DNA of 64,000 bases from Massilia oculi (GTDB taxonomy: Bacteria > Pseudomonadota > Gammaproteobacteria > Burkholderiales > Burkholderiaceae_D): contig NZ_CP029343.1 of assembly GCF_003143515.1 (NCBI RefSeq), forward strand, positions 5,766,001-5,830,000, written 5' to 3'. Below are positions 39,011-48,615 of this stretch, piece after piece (position 1 is the first letter of the stretch; every line of letters starts with the position of its first letter). The notes under the pieces were generated by a model that was not told the DNA's origin, searched no databases, and was given only the letters and a program-made list of their open reading frames with translations. Both the position numbers and the translations under genes were made by a program.

Positions 39011-40618
39011 TCAGCGGCGGCGCGGCGTCAGGACGCTCGGCAGCGCCTTCGGCAGGGTGTCCGGGAAATCGCGCGAATAGTGCAGGCCGCGGCTTTCGTG
39101 GCGCGACAGCGCGCTCTTGACGATCAGGTGCGCCACCTCGACCAGGTTGCGCAGCTCCAGCAGGTCGGGCGTGATGCGGAAGTTGCGGTAATACTCGTCG
39201 ATCTCTTCCTTGAGCAGCTTGATGCGGTGCTCGGCCCGCTCGAGGCGCTTAGTGGTGCGCACGATGCCGACGTAATTCCACATGAAACGGCGCAGCTCGT
39301 CCCAGTTGTGCGCAATGACCACTTCTTCGTCGGCATTGGTGACCCGGCTTTCGTCCCAGGCCGGCAAGGCCGGATGCTCGACCGGGCTGCTGCCAGCAAT
39401 ATGCTCGGCGCAGGCGCGCCCCACCACCACGCATTCCAGCAGCGAATTGCTGGCCAGGCGGTTGGCGCCGTGCAGGCCGGTGCAGGCGGTTTCGCCCACC
39501 GCGTACAGGCCGGGGATGTCGGTGCGTCCGGCCAGGTCGGTGACCACGCCGCCGCAGGTAAAGTGCACGGCCGGCACGACGGGGATCGGCTCGCGCGTGA
39601 TGTCGATGCCGAGCTCCAGGCAGCGCGCGTAAATCGTCGGGAAGTGCTCCTTGAGGAAGGCCGGATCCTGGTGGCTGATGTCCAGGTCCACGTGATCCAG
39701 GCCGCGCTTCTTCATCTCGAAGTCGATCGCGCGGGCGACGACGTCGCGCGGGGCCAGTTCGCCGCGCTCGTCGTGGGCCGGCATGAAGCGGGTGCCGGCC
39801 ACGGCGCCGGCTTCGCGCGGCAGCTTGAGCAATCCGCCTTCGCCGCGGATCGCCTCGGTGATCAGGAAGGATTTGGCGTAGGGATGGTACAGGCAGGTCG
39901 GATGGAACTGGATGAACTCCATGTTCGACACCCGGCAGCGGGCGCGCCATGCCATGGCGATGCCGTCGCCGGTGGCGGTGTCGGGATTGGTGGTGTACAG
40001 GTAGACCTTGCCGGCGCCGCCGGTGGCCAGCACCGTGTGTTCGGCCTCGAAGGTCAGCACCTGGCCGCTCTCGATATCCTGCACATACAGGCCATAGCAT
40101 TGCGGCTGGCCCACCAGCGCCGGCGCGCCCAGCTTGTCGGAGGTAATGACGTCGATCGCCACGTGGTGCTCGAACAGGGCGATATTCGGATGCGCGCGCA
40201 CCTTCTGTTCCAGGGTCACCTGCACCGCGTGGCCGGTGGCGTCGGCGGCATGGATGATGCGGCGCTGGCTATGGCCGCCTTCGCGGGTCAGGTGGAAGCC
40301 CAGTTCGGCCGTGGCGTCGCGGGTGAACGGCACGCCTTGCTCGATCAGCCATTCGATCGCGGCGCGGCCGCCCTCGACGATGGTGCGGGTCGCGCCTTCG
40401 TCGCACAGGCCGGCGCCGGCGACCAGGGTGTCGTCGATGTGCTGGTCATGACTGTCGCCCGAATCGAGGACGGCGGCGATCCCGCCCTGGGCCCAGCTGC
40501 TGGCGCCATCGCGCAGTGCGCGCTTCGAGATGATGGCGACCTTGCGGGTCTCGGCCAGGTGCAGGGCAACGGACAGGCCGGCCAGGCCGCTGCCGACGAT
40601 CGCGACGTCAAATTTCAT
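39011..40618 (-). CDS. nadB: L-aspartate oxidase
   Basis: FAD enzyme that oxidises L-aspartate to iminoaspartate, the first step of de novo NAD synthesis. The 535-residue protein starts at ATG 40618 ([15 protein letters not shown], the FAD-binding Rossmann motif). [44 protein letters not shown] and [13 protein letters not shown] are conserved. A C-terminal helical domain follows. The protein feeds quinolinate synthase (nadA, about 4 kb away on the other strand). It is divergent from the FMN-binding protein at 40782. Confidence 0.95.
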   Translation of the reverse strand: MKFDVAIVGSGLAGLSVALHLAETRKVAIISKRALRDGASSWAQGGIAAVLDSGDSHDQHIDDTLVAGAGLCDEGATRTIVEGGRAAIEWLIEQGVPFTRDATAELGFHLTREGGHSQRRIIHAADATGHAVQVTLEQKVRAHPNIALFEHHVAIDVITSDKLGAPALVGQPQCYGLYVQDIESGQVLTFEAEHTVLATGGAGKVYLYTTNPDTATGDGIAMAWRARCRVSNMEFIQFHPTCLYHPYAKSFLITEAIRGEGGLLKLPREAGAVAGTRFMPAHDERGELAPRDVVARAIDFEMKKRGLDHVDLDISHQDPAFLKEHFPTIYARCLELGIDITREPIPVVPAVHFTCGGVVTDLAGRTDIPGLYAVGETACTGLHGANRLASNSLLECVVVGRACAEHIAGSSPVEHPALPAWDESRVTNADEEVVIAHNWDELRRFMWNYVGIVRTTKRLERAEHRIKLLKEEIDEYYRNFRITPDLLELRNLVEVAHLIVKSALSRHESRGLHYSRDFPDTLPKALPSVLTPRRR

Positions 40619-40781
40619 GGCAATGTCATATTTGTACAGAGGCATCACTATAAGCCATTTGTGGTCTTTACGTCAGGCCCGGGGAAGGTGTCCACCTTGC
40701 TGATCAGTGTACGGCCGCGCACCGAGAGGCGGCCCGCAGGCACGTTAGGATGAGGTTTTAGCCACCCATCAAGGACATACC

Positions 40782-41276
40782 ATGACCGCAGACCGTCACC
40801 ACGCAGCCGCGCTCGCCGACAGGATCGGCTCGATGCGCTTCGCCATGTTCACCTTCCGCGACCAGTACGACCACCTGGTCAGCCAGCCGATGACCAAGCA
40901 GGACATCGATGCCGAAGGCGGCCTGTGGTTCTTCGTCAATTCGACCACCGAACTGTGGGACAGCATTGGACACCAGCCCGAGGTCAACGTCAGCTTCGCC
41001 GACAACGAGAACAGCACCTATGTCTCGGTCAGCGGCCGCGCCGAACGGGTGGTCGACCGGGCGCAAGTCCAGGCCCGTTGGAATCCGATGGTGCAGGCCT
41101 GGTTCCCGGCCGGCCCGGAAGACCAGCACGCCGTGCTGGTGCGGGTCGATCCGCATGCCGCCGAATATTGGGACTCGAACGACAGCAAGATGGTGCGCCT
41201 GTTCGCCATGGCCAAGGCGGCCGTGACCGGCACCCAGCCGGACGTGGACGGCGAGCACGGGACCATCAAGCTGTAA
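40782..41276 (+). CDS. General-stress FMN-binding split-barrel protein
   Basis: A 164-residue pyridoxamine-5-phosphate-oxidase-like protein of the general stress protein 26 (YdaG) type. RFAMFTFRD and GGLWFFVNS form the split-barrel strands, and NVSFADNENSTYVSVSGRAE is the flavin-binding region. Relatives bind FMN or FAD, and no reaction is established. It is divergent from nadB and just upstream of pnuC. Confidence 0.87.
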   Translation: MTADRHHAAALADRIGSMRFAMFTFRDQYDHLVSQPMTKQDIDAEGGLWFFVNSTTELWDSIGHQPEVNVSFADNENSTYVSVSGRAERVVDRAQVQARWNPMVQAWFPAGPEDQHAVLVRVDPHAAEYWDSNDSKMVRLFAMAKAAVTGTQPDVDGEHGTIKL

Positions 41277-41334
41277 TTCTTGCAGCAGGGCACACGTCTG
41301 CCTTACAGTAGCGCTCCCGAATCCTGGAGCGCAC

Positions 41335-41907
41335 ATGATCCCGAGCCCGCTCGAACTGGCGGCCAACGCCTTCACGGCCGCCGCCATCCTGCTGGCTGGC
41401 CGCAACCACGTCCACACCTGGTGGACGGGCATCGTCGGCTGCACGCTGTTCGGCGTGTTGTTCGCCCAAAACCATTTATATGCCGACGTCGTGCTGCAGA
41501 TGTTCTTCGTCGGCACCGGGGCGCTGGGCTGGTGGCGCTGGCTGCACGGCAACAACGGCGCGCCGCTGCCGATCACCCACGCCGGCTGGCGCAGCCTGGC
41601 ATGGATGATCCCGGCCGGGATCGCCGCCACCGCCGCCTACGGCGCCTTGCTGCATTTTTATACGAATGCCTACGCGCCCTTCATCGATTCGGCGGTGCTG
41701 GTGTTCAGCGTCATCGCCCAGCTCCTGATGATGCAGCGGCGCATCGAGAACTGGCCGGTGTGGCTGCTGGTCAATACCATCGCCGTGCCGTTGTACTACA
41801 GCCGCGGGCTCTACCTGACGGCCTTTCTTTACCTGTGCTTCTGGGTCAATGCGATCGTGTCCTGGGTGTGGTGGACCAGGCTGGCCCGCCGCCAGGCGGG
41901 CGCTTGA
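41335..41907 (+). CDS. pnuC: Nicotinamide riboside transporter
   Basis: Inner-membrane facilitator of the PnuC family, 190 residues with about seven helices, that takes up nicotinamide riboside for NAD salvage. Conserved Trp-rich stretches (HTWWTGIVG, GWWRWLHG) and the C-terminal NTIAVPLYYSRGLYLTAFLY match the family. With nadA, nadC, nadB and a sirtuin in the same 9 kb it adds a salvage entry to the NAD genes here. Its TGA abuts the stop codon of the opposing gene, forming TGATCA. Confidence 0.9.
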   Translation: MIPSPLELAANAFTAAAILLAGRNHVHTWWTGIVGCTLFGVLFAQNHLYADVVLQMFFVGTGALGWWRWLHGNNGAPLPITHAGWRSLAWMIPAGIAATAAYGALLHFYTNAYAPFIDSAVLVFSVIAQLLMMQRRIENWPVWLLVNTIAVPLYYSRGLYLTAFLYLCFWVNAIVSWVWWTRLARRQAGA

Positions 41908-42309
41908 TCACGGCTGGGCCGGCGGCAGATCCCGCTCGTCTTGGTTCCCGCCTGTCTCGGGCGTCCCCAGGCCGGTCTCCCTTGGCCCAGCCTGGCTGGC
42001 GCGGGTATCCTGGGCGCCCGGATTGGCATGGGTCATCGCCGCATCCACCGATTCCGTGCGCGGCGCCGCATCGAGCGTCTCGACATTGACGTCGGCCGTG
42101 CCGGGCGCGAGTTCTTCGGCGCCGTCCGGCGCGTTGACGTAGGGGCCGGACTGGTTGCGGGTCAGGCCCGGTCCACCGTTGCCGCCGGTCTCGGTCTGGC
42201 TCTCATGGCTGGGCGTGGCGCCTTGTTGGCCGCTGGTCTGGCCGCCGACGCCGACGGTCACGGCGCCGTCGTCCGGTTTGCCCTGGGGTGTCGATGTGGA
42301 TTGGGTCAT
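41908..42309 (-). CDS. Disordered hypothetical protein
   Basis: A 133-residue protein rich in Gly, Thr, Gln, Pro and Asp, without hydrophobic core, signal or known motif. A strong AGGAGG seven bases before ATG 42309 supports expression. It resembles the 86-residue disordered protein at 17980-18240 in style. Function unknown. Confidence 0.6.
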   Translation of the reverse strand: MTQSTSTPQGKPDDGAVTVGVGGQTSGQQGATPSHESQTETGGNGGPGLTRNQSGPYVNAPDGAEELAPGTADVNVETLDAAPRTESVDAAMTHANPGAQDTRASQAGPRETGLGTPETGGNQDERDLPPAQP

Positions 42310-42492
42310 CTAAGCCTCCTGTCATGTTGGTTTGTGATCCACCGATGGTGGCCGCTCGGGGGCGGCACGGGTATCGGCGGCGGTAGGGAATTGCTGTAGG
42401 AGCGTGGCGCATGAACATGCTCGCCGGTATCGTGCGCGAACGGCGCCGGTCGAATGTTAGGGTGGCCCCATCAACCATTTCTGGAGACTGCC

Positions 42493-42828
42493 ATGGAAAG
42501 CCCCGACTACGCCGCCTGCATCGCGGCCTGCAATGCCTGTGCCGACGCCTGCGACCGCTGCGCCGGGGCCTGCCTGCGCGAGGAAGACGTCAAGATGATG
42601 GCGCGCTGCATTGCCCTCGACATCGACTGCGCCCAGCTGTGCCGCCTGGCGGCGGCCGTCATGGCGCGCGGCGGCGAGAGCGCCGCAGCCCTGTGCGGCG
42701 TCTGCGCCGAGGCCTGCGACCGCTGCGCCGAGGAGTGCGCAAAGCACCCGATGGACCACTGCCAGGCATGCGCCGCGGCCTGCCGCGAATGCGCCGACGC
42801 ATGCCGGCGCATGGCCGCGGCCGCTTAA
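42493..42828 (+). CDS. Cys-rich four-helix protein (DUF326, copper-storage type)
   Basis: A 111-residue cytoplasmic helical protein with 19 Cys arranged as repeated CxxxC and CxxC along four helices (ACIAACNACADACDRCAGAC and similar). This is the pattern of the DUF326 and Csp proteins that store Cu(I) inside a helix bundle. No signal peptide, as in the Csp3 type. ATG 42493 follows GGAG; upstream in-frame codons are not used. A second, broken homologue lies at 57262-57564. The recombinase gene follows 82 bases later with its own control site. Confidence 0.85.
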   Translation: MESPDYAACIAACNACADACDRCAGACLREEDVKMMARCIALDIDCAQLCRLAAAVMARGGESAAALCGVCAEACDRCAEECAKHPMDHCQACAAACRECADACRRMAAAA

Positions 42829-42874
42829 TACGGATCTGTCCGATATCCCTTCCTGTGCCGGAGACGTGGTGCTA

Positions 42875-42894
42875 TACTGTATATCCATACAGTT
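42875..42894 (+). promoter_or_regulatory. LexA (SOS) box over the recombinase promoter
   Basis: TACTGTATATCCATACAGTT matches the gammaproteobacterial and betaproteobacterial LexA consensus CTGT-N8-ACAG exactly, with AT-rich centre. A -10-like TATACT (42873-42878) overlaps it, with TTCCTG at 42850-42855 a weak -35 at 17 bases. LexA would block the promoter of the recombinase starting at 42910. Confidence 0.82.
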
Positions 42895-42909
42895 CTTTAT
42901 TGCGCCACC

Positions 42910-44073
42910 ATGCCCGTCTTTCTGCCGATCGACCTTGACCCGCTGCCCACGGAACATCCCGACCGGGCGGCGGCAAGTCGTCCGGATACGGGCATCTTCT
43001 CCGGCGTGCACGACGAACCGGTCACCTCGGCCCGCAACGACGCCGAACTGGCGCGCGAGTACATATCGCACGGCGAACTGAGCCCCAAGTCGATCGCCAA
43101 CCTGCAAAAGGAGCTGTACCGCTTCCTGACCTGGTGCCGCGAAGAAGCGAAAAAGACCTTCCAGCAGCTGAACGTGGCCGACCTGAACGCCTACAAGGAG
43201 TTCATCCGCAACCCGCCACCGGAATGGGTATGCACCACCAAATGGCCGCGCAACGATGCGCGCTACCGCCCATTCTCCGGCCCGCTGTCCGACACCAGCC
43301 GGCGCCAGTCCATGATCGCCATCAAGGGCTTGCTGGCATTCGCCGAGCACACCGGCTACCTGCGCCGCAACCCGGCGCGGCTGGTGCGCAATGTCCGGGC
43401 GCCGCATGCCGGCCGCATCACGCGCTACCTGACGCCGGCCGCGCTGGCCTATGCGCTGGCTGCGGCCGAGGCGCGCGACGCCGATTCCGAAGCCGCGGCG
43501 CGCCAGCGCGCCCGCGACCGTTTCCTGCTGATCGCCTTCGCCCAGACCGGCGCGCGCCTCAACGAGATCGTCAGTGCCCGCATGGGTTCGATCTACAGCG
43601 AGGGCGACGGCCGCTGGTGGCTGGATGTCCTGGGCAAAGGCAACAAGCCGCGCCGGCTGCCGGTGCCGCCGGCCACGCTGGCCGCCTATCGCGACTACCG
43701 GCGCGCCTTCGGCCTGCTGGAGCAGACCAGCCGCGGCGACCATATGCCGCTGGTGCTGTCGAGCCGCACGCGCGACCACGTGCGCGTCACCGACGAGGCG
43801 GCGTCCGAGGCGCTGAAGGCGATCTTCCAGCTGGCCGCCAGCGAGGCGGCGGCGCGGGGCGACGGCGACAGCGCGTCCATGCTGCGCCAGGCGTCACCGC
43901 ATTGGCTACGCCACAGCATGCTGACCAACCACGCCAATAGCGGGGTGCAGCTCAAGACCCTCCAGGACACGGCCGGCCACGCCAATATCGCCACCACCGC
44001 CGGCTATCTGCACAAGACCGACAAGGAACGCCACGACGAAATCCTCGGCGCCGGCGGCAAGGGCATTCTGTAG
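42910..44073 (+). CDS. Tyrosine-type site-specific recombinase
   Basis: A 387-residue phage-integrase-family recombinase. An N-terminal SAM-like core-binding domain (about 50-155) is followed by the catalytic domain with all key residues: Arg216 (TGARLNEI), His331-x-x-Arg334 (HWLRHS), His357 (GHANI) and Tyr366 (AGYLHK). The catalytic Lys probably lies in LGKGNKPR. There is no ribosome site, and the start lies about 25 bases after the expected transcript start. The 37 bases before it hold a perfect LexA box. No excisionase, att repeat, attC site or tRNA was found beside it, so its target is unknown. It is GC-rich like the host. Confidence 0.9.
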   Translation: MPVFLPIDLDPLPTEHPDRAAASRPDTGIFSGVHDEPVTSARNDAELAREYISHGELSPKSIANLQKELYRFLTWCREEAKKTFQQLNVADLNAYKEFIRNPPPEWVCTTKWPRNDARYRPFSGPLSDTSRRQSMIAIKGLLAFAEHTGYLRRNPARLVRNVRAPHAGRITRYLTPAALAYALAAAEARDADSEAAARQRARDRFLLIAFAQTGARLNEIVSARMGSIYSEGDGRWWLDVLGKGNKPRRLPVPPATLAAYRDYRRAFGLLEQTSRGDHMPLVLSSRTRDHVRVTDEAASEALKAIFQLAASEAAARGDGDSASMLRQASPHWLRHSMLTNHANSGVQLKTLQDTAGHANIATTAGYLHKTDKERHDEILGAGGKGIL

Positions 44074-44075
44074 AG

Positions 44076-44354
44076 TCAGACCGGGATCGACGAGGTCCCG
44101 CCATCCGAGCTGCCGTAATTCTGCAACTCGTCGAGTGACAGACGGCGTTCGTTCAGCGCCGCCACGATCGAACCCAGCTGCTCATCGTCGGGCTGGATAT
44201 AGATGATGCGCTGCTCGAGCAGATTGTCCCAGTACGGCGTGTACGGCACGGCGGTCTCGGTCATCACCTTCGCCTTGAAACTGCCATCGTGCAGCTCGCC
44301 GACCAGGGTAATGCGCGCGGTATCGGGGGCGGTATTCTGGACCGTGATGTTCAT
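44076..44354 (-). CDS. Small hypothetical protein
   Basis: A 92-residue protein starting at ATG 44354 behind AAAGGAAGA. MNITVQNTAPDTARITLVGEL suggests beta strands, followed by DQLGSIVAALNERRLSLDELQNYG-type helices and a Gly/Ser tail. No family recognised. It is convergent with the recombinase (two-base gap). Confidence 0.65.
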   Translation of the reverse strand: MNITVQNTAPDTARITLVGELHDGSFKAKVMTETAVPYTPYWDNLLEQRIIYIQPDDEQLGSIVAALNERRLSLDELQNYGSSDGGTSSIPV

Positions 44355-44562
44355 GCTCTTCCTTTGAGTGATCAGTTCGTGTGGGTCCATTGTCACGCAG
44401 CCAAGGATCGCATGCAAACCGCCGTCGGCCTTCCGTGCGCACCCTCAGCGTCCCGGCCGGGACGGTCGATGAAATCGAATGCCATCGTCAAAATTATCCG
44501 CTTTTCAACATTGGTGGCGACGACCGATACTGGACGCTGTCCAACCAACACGGAGTCAAACC

Positions 44563-46341
44563 ATGAATCAACTCGCCCTCGCACTGTTCGCCGCCGGCAT
44601 CCTGGCCGCGTCGACCGCCCAGGCCCAGGCCGACCTGATCATCACCAACGGCAAGATCGCGACCATGGCGGGGGAAGGTGAAGGGAAGGAAGAATTCGTG
44701 CAGGCGCTGGCGGTCAAGGACGGCAAGATCGCCGCCACCGGTAGCAACGAGCAGGTATTGCGCCTCAAACGCAAAGACACCCGGGTCGTCGACGTCGGCG
44801 GGCGCACCGTGATCCCGGGCCTGAACGACTCCCACACCCACGTGATCCGCGCGGGCCTGAACTACAATATGGAAGTGCGCTGGGACGGCGTGCGCAGCCT
44901 GAAGCGGGCGATGGAAATGCTCAAGGAGCAGGCGGCGCGCACGCCCGAGGGCCAGTGGGTCAAGGTCGTGGGCGGCTGGACCGAACACCAGTTCGCCGAA
45001 AAACGCCTGCCCACGCTGGCCGAGATCAATGCCGCGGTGCCCGACAAGCCGGTCTTCATCCTCTATTTGTATGGCAAGGCCTTCCTGAACCGGAAGGGCA
45101 TCGAGACGCTCGGCTATACCAAAGAGACGACATACCCCGAGGGCGAACTGGAACTCGACGCCGCCGGCAAGCCGACCGGGCTGCTGCTGGCCAAGCCGAA
45201 CGCCATGATCCTGTACTCGACCCTGGCCAGGACCAACAAGCTCGATCGTGCCGACCAGCGCAACTCGACCTTGCACTTCTACCGCGACCTGAACCGCCTG
45301 GGGATGACCAGCGCCGTCGATGCCGGCGGTGGCGGCCAGGCCTATCCGGACGATTACGGCGTGACGATCGAACTTGCCAAAGAGGGCAAGCTCAGTGTGC
45401 GCACCGCGTATTACCTGTTCGCCCAGAAGGCCGGCAAGGAGCTGGAAGACTACGAGCGCTGGATCGGGATGACCAAGCCGAACCGCAACGACCACCTGTT
45501 CTACGCCAACGGCTTCACCACCGAGGGCGCAGGCGAGAACCTGGTCTCGAGCGCGGCCGACTTCGAGAACTTCCTGGAGCCGCGGCCCGAGCTGCCGCAC
45601 CATATGGAAGACGAACTCGAGCGCGTGGTGACCCTGCTGGTCAAGAACCGCTGGCCGTTCCGCATCCACGCCACCTATGGCGAAAGCATCGAGCGCGACC
45701 TGGCCGTGATCGAAAAGGTCAACCGCAGCACGCCGCTGGCCGGCCTGCGCTGGATCGTCGACCACGCCGAGACGGTGACCGACGACCAGCTGAAACGCAT
45801 CAAGGCGCTGGGCGGTGGCGTGGCGGTGCAGAACCGCATGTACTTCCAGGGCGAAGCTTACCGGGCGCGCTATGGCGCCCAGACCCGGCAACTGCCGCCG
45901 ATCCGCAAGATGCTCGAGCTGGGCCTGCCGGTGGGCCTGGGCACCGACGGCACGCGGGTGAGCAGCTATGGTCCCTGGCCGTCGATCTACTGGGCTGTGA
46001 CCGGAAAGACCGCCGGCGGCCTGGCGACCTGGCAGGCCAGGGACGTGTTGACGCGCCACGAAGCCCTCAAGCTCATGACCCGCGGCAGCGCCTGGATGAG
46101 CGGCGAAGAAGACGTCAAGGGCAGGCTGGTCGAAGGCCAGTACGCCGACTTCGCGGTGCTGCCGCAGGATTATTTCACCATGGACGTGGAGAAGATCAAG
46201 GACCTGGAAAGCGTGCTGACGGTGGTGAACGGGCAGGTGGTGTATGGCGCTGGCCAGTTCGAAACACTGTCCCCGGCGCTGCCGGCGGTGTCCCCGGCCT
46301 GGAGTCCGGTGCGCCAGTTCGGCGGCTACCAGAACCGCTGA
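44563..46341 (+). CDS. Periplasmic amidohydrolase (YtcJ type)
   Basis: Exported metal-dependent hydrolase of the amidohydrolase-3 group, 592 residues. A signal peptide (ends near AQAQA) is followed by the composite beta-sandwich start (DLIITNGKIATM), metal ligands NDSHTH, later His in RIHATYG and IVDHAE, and the terminal Asp in GLGTDGT. ATG 44563 opens the signal peptide and replaces a longer open frame from 44479. YtcJ-type enzymes cleave various amides and esters; the substrate here is unknown. Confidence 0.88.
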   Translation: MNQLALALFAAGILAASTAQAQADLIITNGKIATMAGEGEGKEEFVQALAVKDGKIAATGSNEQVLRLKRKDTRVVDVGGRTVIPGLNDSHTHVIRAGLNYNMEVRWDGVRSLKRAMEMLKEQAARTPEGQWVKVVGGWTEHQFAEKRLPTLAEINAAVPDKPVFILYLYGKAFLNRKGIETLGYTKETTYPEGELELDAAGKPTGLLLAKPNAMILYSTLARTNKLDRADQRNSTLHFYRDLNRLGMTSAVDAGGGGQAYPDDYGVTIELAKEGKLSVRTAYYLFAQKAGKELEDYERWIGMTKPNRNDHLFYANGFTTEGAGENLVSSAADFENFLEPRPELPHHMEDELERVVTLLVKNRWPFRIHATYGESIERDLAVIEKVNRSTPLAGLRWIVDHAETVTDDQLKRIKALGGGVAVQNRMYFQGEAYRARYGAQTRQLPPIRKMLELGLPVGLGTDGTRVSSYGPWPSIYWAVTGKTAGGLATWQARDVLTRHEALKLMTRGSAWMSGEEDVKGRLVEGQYADFAVLPQDYFTMDVEKIKDLESVLTVVNGQVVYGAGQFETLSPALPAVSPAWSPVRQFGGYQNR

Positions 46342-46453
46342 CCCTGCTTGTATCGGCAGGCGGGGCGGCGTAGGGTGAGGTCCTCAGGAGGGCATCCCCA
46401 TCGCCGCGCACAACTTCCGTCGCCGCGCCCCGACCATCCGTCAATGGCTGGCC

Positions 46454-48607
46454 ATGCTGCTGGCGGCCTTCACGGTCCCGACCACGATTGCCGTGGTCGC
46501 ACTGTTCCTGCATTCCTATGGCCGGGAGCAGGCCGGGATCGAGCGCGCCTCGCAGGACGTCGCGCGGGCGCTGATGCTGGCCATCGATCACGAGCTGGGC
46601 AGCGCCCAGGCCGCGCTGCAGGCGCTGGCGACCTCGCCCAGCCTCGACAACCATGACCTGCGCGCCTTCCACGCCCAGGCGATCGAGGTGCTGCAATCGC
46701 GCCCGGGCAACGTGCTGGTGGCGTCAAGTCCAGACCTGCGCCAGGTGATCAATACAGGCCGGCCGTTCGGCGCGCCGCTGCCGCACCACGGCGATCCCGG
46801 CGAAATCCGCAGCGTGTTCGAGACTGGGCGCCCTGCGGTGTCGGACCTGTACGTGGGCCCCACCGTGAACCGCCTGCTCAGCAGCGTCGACGTGCCGGTG
46901 GTGCGCGCCGGGGAGGTCCGCTACGTGCTGTCGATGCAGTACTACGGCGAGCGCCTGGGAGCCATCCTCGAACGCCAGCAGGCGCCTCCCGGCGCCACCG
47001 TCACGATTTACGACGGCAACGCCCGCACCGTGTGGAGCAGCCGCGGCGGGCGCGCCGAGGTAGGCCGACGCGCCAGTGAGGCGCTGGCGGCCGGATTCGC
47101 GCTGGGTTCCGAAGGCACGGTCGACGAGGCCGGCGGGGTGACCGTGTTCAGCCATTCGTCGCTATCCGCCTGGACGGTGGCGATCGCCCGGCAGCGCAGT
47201 GCGCTCAATGCCAATCTTTGGCAATCGCTTGAATGGATCGTCATCGGTGGGTGCGCCCTGCTGGCGCTGGGCGCCGGCCTGGTAGCACTGATCGGCACCC
47301 GCATCGAGGCGGCGCTGCGCGGCCTGGTGCATCCCGCCATCGCCCTGGGCCATGGCGAACAGGTGGTGCTGCCACCGCTGCCTTTGGACGAGGCGCTGGA
47401 CGTTGGTCACGCCCTGGTCCAGGCCGCCGCGCTGCTGCACGAGCGCACCGTCCAGCGCGACGAGGCCGAGCGCGCCGAACGGATGCTGCGCGAGGCCAAG
47501 CGCGCGGTGGAGCGCAATGAAGCCTTCCTGCGAGGCATTTTCGAGGAATCCCCGGACGGCATCCTGCTGGTTGGCCACGACGGCCGGGTGACGCGCGCCA
47601 ACGTCCAGGCCGAGCGCATGTTCGGTTACGCCGCCGGCGCGCTGGAAGGGCTGGCGCTGGATGCGCTGCTGGTGGAAAGCGGGGAGTCGCCGACCTCGGT
47701 GTACGAGCGCATGCGCGCCGCCCCGGCCAGGAGCGGCATGGCCGGCACCACCCACCTGCGCGGCCTGCGGCCCGACGGCCAGGCCTTCGCGGCCGACGCC
47801 ATGGCCAACCCGCTGCCGGAGCGCGCGCTCCTGATCGTGACCGTGCGCGACGTCAGCGCCGGCTGGGAACAGGAGAAAGCGCTGCGCCAGGCGTTCAAGG
47901 ACAAGAGTACCCTGCTCAAGGAGCTCTATCATCGCGTCAAGAACAACCTGCAGCTCATCGTCAGCCTGTTCAACCTGCAGGCGCGCACCATGGAAGAGGG
48001 GCGGGAGCGACAAGCCCTGCTGGAAGCGGCCGATCGGGTGCGCGCGATGGCGCTGGTGCACGAACGCCTGTACCAGTCGCGCTCACTCGGCACCATCCGC
48101 CTGGACGACTACATGCGCGAGCTGTGCGACCAGCTTGCCAACGCCGCCTCTGCGCGGGAACGCGGCATCGCCCTGGCGCTCGACGCGGCGCCGGTCGAGG
48201 TGGGACTCGACGTCGCGGTACCGCTGGGCCTGCTGCTCAACGAGATCGTGTCGAACAGCCTCAAGCATGCCTTTCCTGACGGGCGCGCCGGGGCCATCCG
48301 CATCAGCCTGGCGCCGTTGGCCGGCGCTGCGCAAAGGGGCGACGACACCCTGCAACTGGTCGTCTGCGACGACGGGATCGGACTGCCACCAGAAGCCGAA
48401 CGAACTTCGCGACCGACCTTGGGTCTAAAGCTGGCTGCGGCCCTAAGCGAACAGTTGCTCGCCAGCCTCACGTTCGAAAACCGTGACGGCGCCTGCGTGT
48501 CGCTCACCTTCCGCGCGCGCGGCCATGGCGGGCACGATGCCGGTCCGGTACCCGATTCGTCGTCCCGTCCGTCGCTCGCGGGCGCCGACGATTCCATTCC
48601 TGGATAG
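46454..48607 (+). CDS. Membrane sensor kinase, HisKA_2 type
   Basis: Sensor kinase of at least 717 residues: helix (about 1-18), periplasmic dCache-like domain (about 20-255), second helix (about 260-283), linker, PAS (about 355-470), then the HisKA_2 box YHRVKNNLQLIVSLFN and an ATPase domain (NEIVSNSLKH, DDGIGLP). The first ATG in frame (46454) already lies inside the first helix. The frame remains coding back to 46400, where RRRAPTIRQW would give a normal positive N-terminus, and AGGAGGG lies at 46386-46392, but no ATG, GTG or TTG is there. The partner response protein follows after eight bases. Confidence 0.88.
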   Translation: MLLAAFTVPTTIAVVALFLHSYGREQAGIERASQDVARALMLAIDHELGSAQAALQALATSPSLDNHDLRAFHAQAIEVLQSRPGNVLVASSPDLRQVINTGRPFGAPLPHHGDPGEIRSVFETGRPAVSDLYVGPTVNRLLSSVDVPVVRAGEVRYVLSMQYYGERLGAILERQQAPPGATVTIYDGNARTVWSSRGGRAEVGRRASEALAAGFALGSEGTVDEAGGVTVFSHSSLSAWTVAIARQRSALNANLWQSLEWIVIGGCALLALGAGLVALIGTRIEAALRGLVHPAIALGHGEQVVLPPLPLDEALDVGHALVQAAALLHERTVQRDEAERAERMLREAKRAVERNEAFLRGIFEESPDGILLVGHDGRVTRANVQAERMFGYAAGALEGLALDALLVESGESPTSVYERMRAAPARSGMAGTTHLRGLRPDGQAFAADAMANPLPERALLIVTVRDVSAGWEQEKALRQAFKDKSTLLKELYHRVKNNLQLIVSLFNLQARTMEEGRERQALLEAADRVRAMALVHERLYQSRSLGTIRLDDYMRELCDQLANAASARERGIALALDAAPVEVGLDVAVPLGLLLNEIVSNSLKHAFPDGRAGAIRISLAPLAGAAQRGDDTLQLVVCDDGIGLPPEAERTSRPTLGLKLAAALSEQLLASLTFENRDGACVSLTFRARGHGGHDAGPVPDSSSRPSLAGADDSIPG

Positions 48608-48615
48608 GGGGCATC

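Noticed and set aside
42910..44073. Integron integrase
   Set aside because: SOS control is similar, but no attC sites or cassettes are visible, and the sequence does not read as an IntI-type protein.
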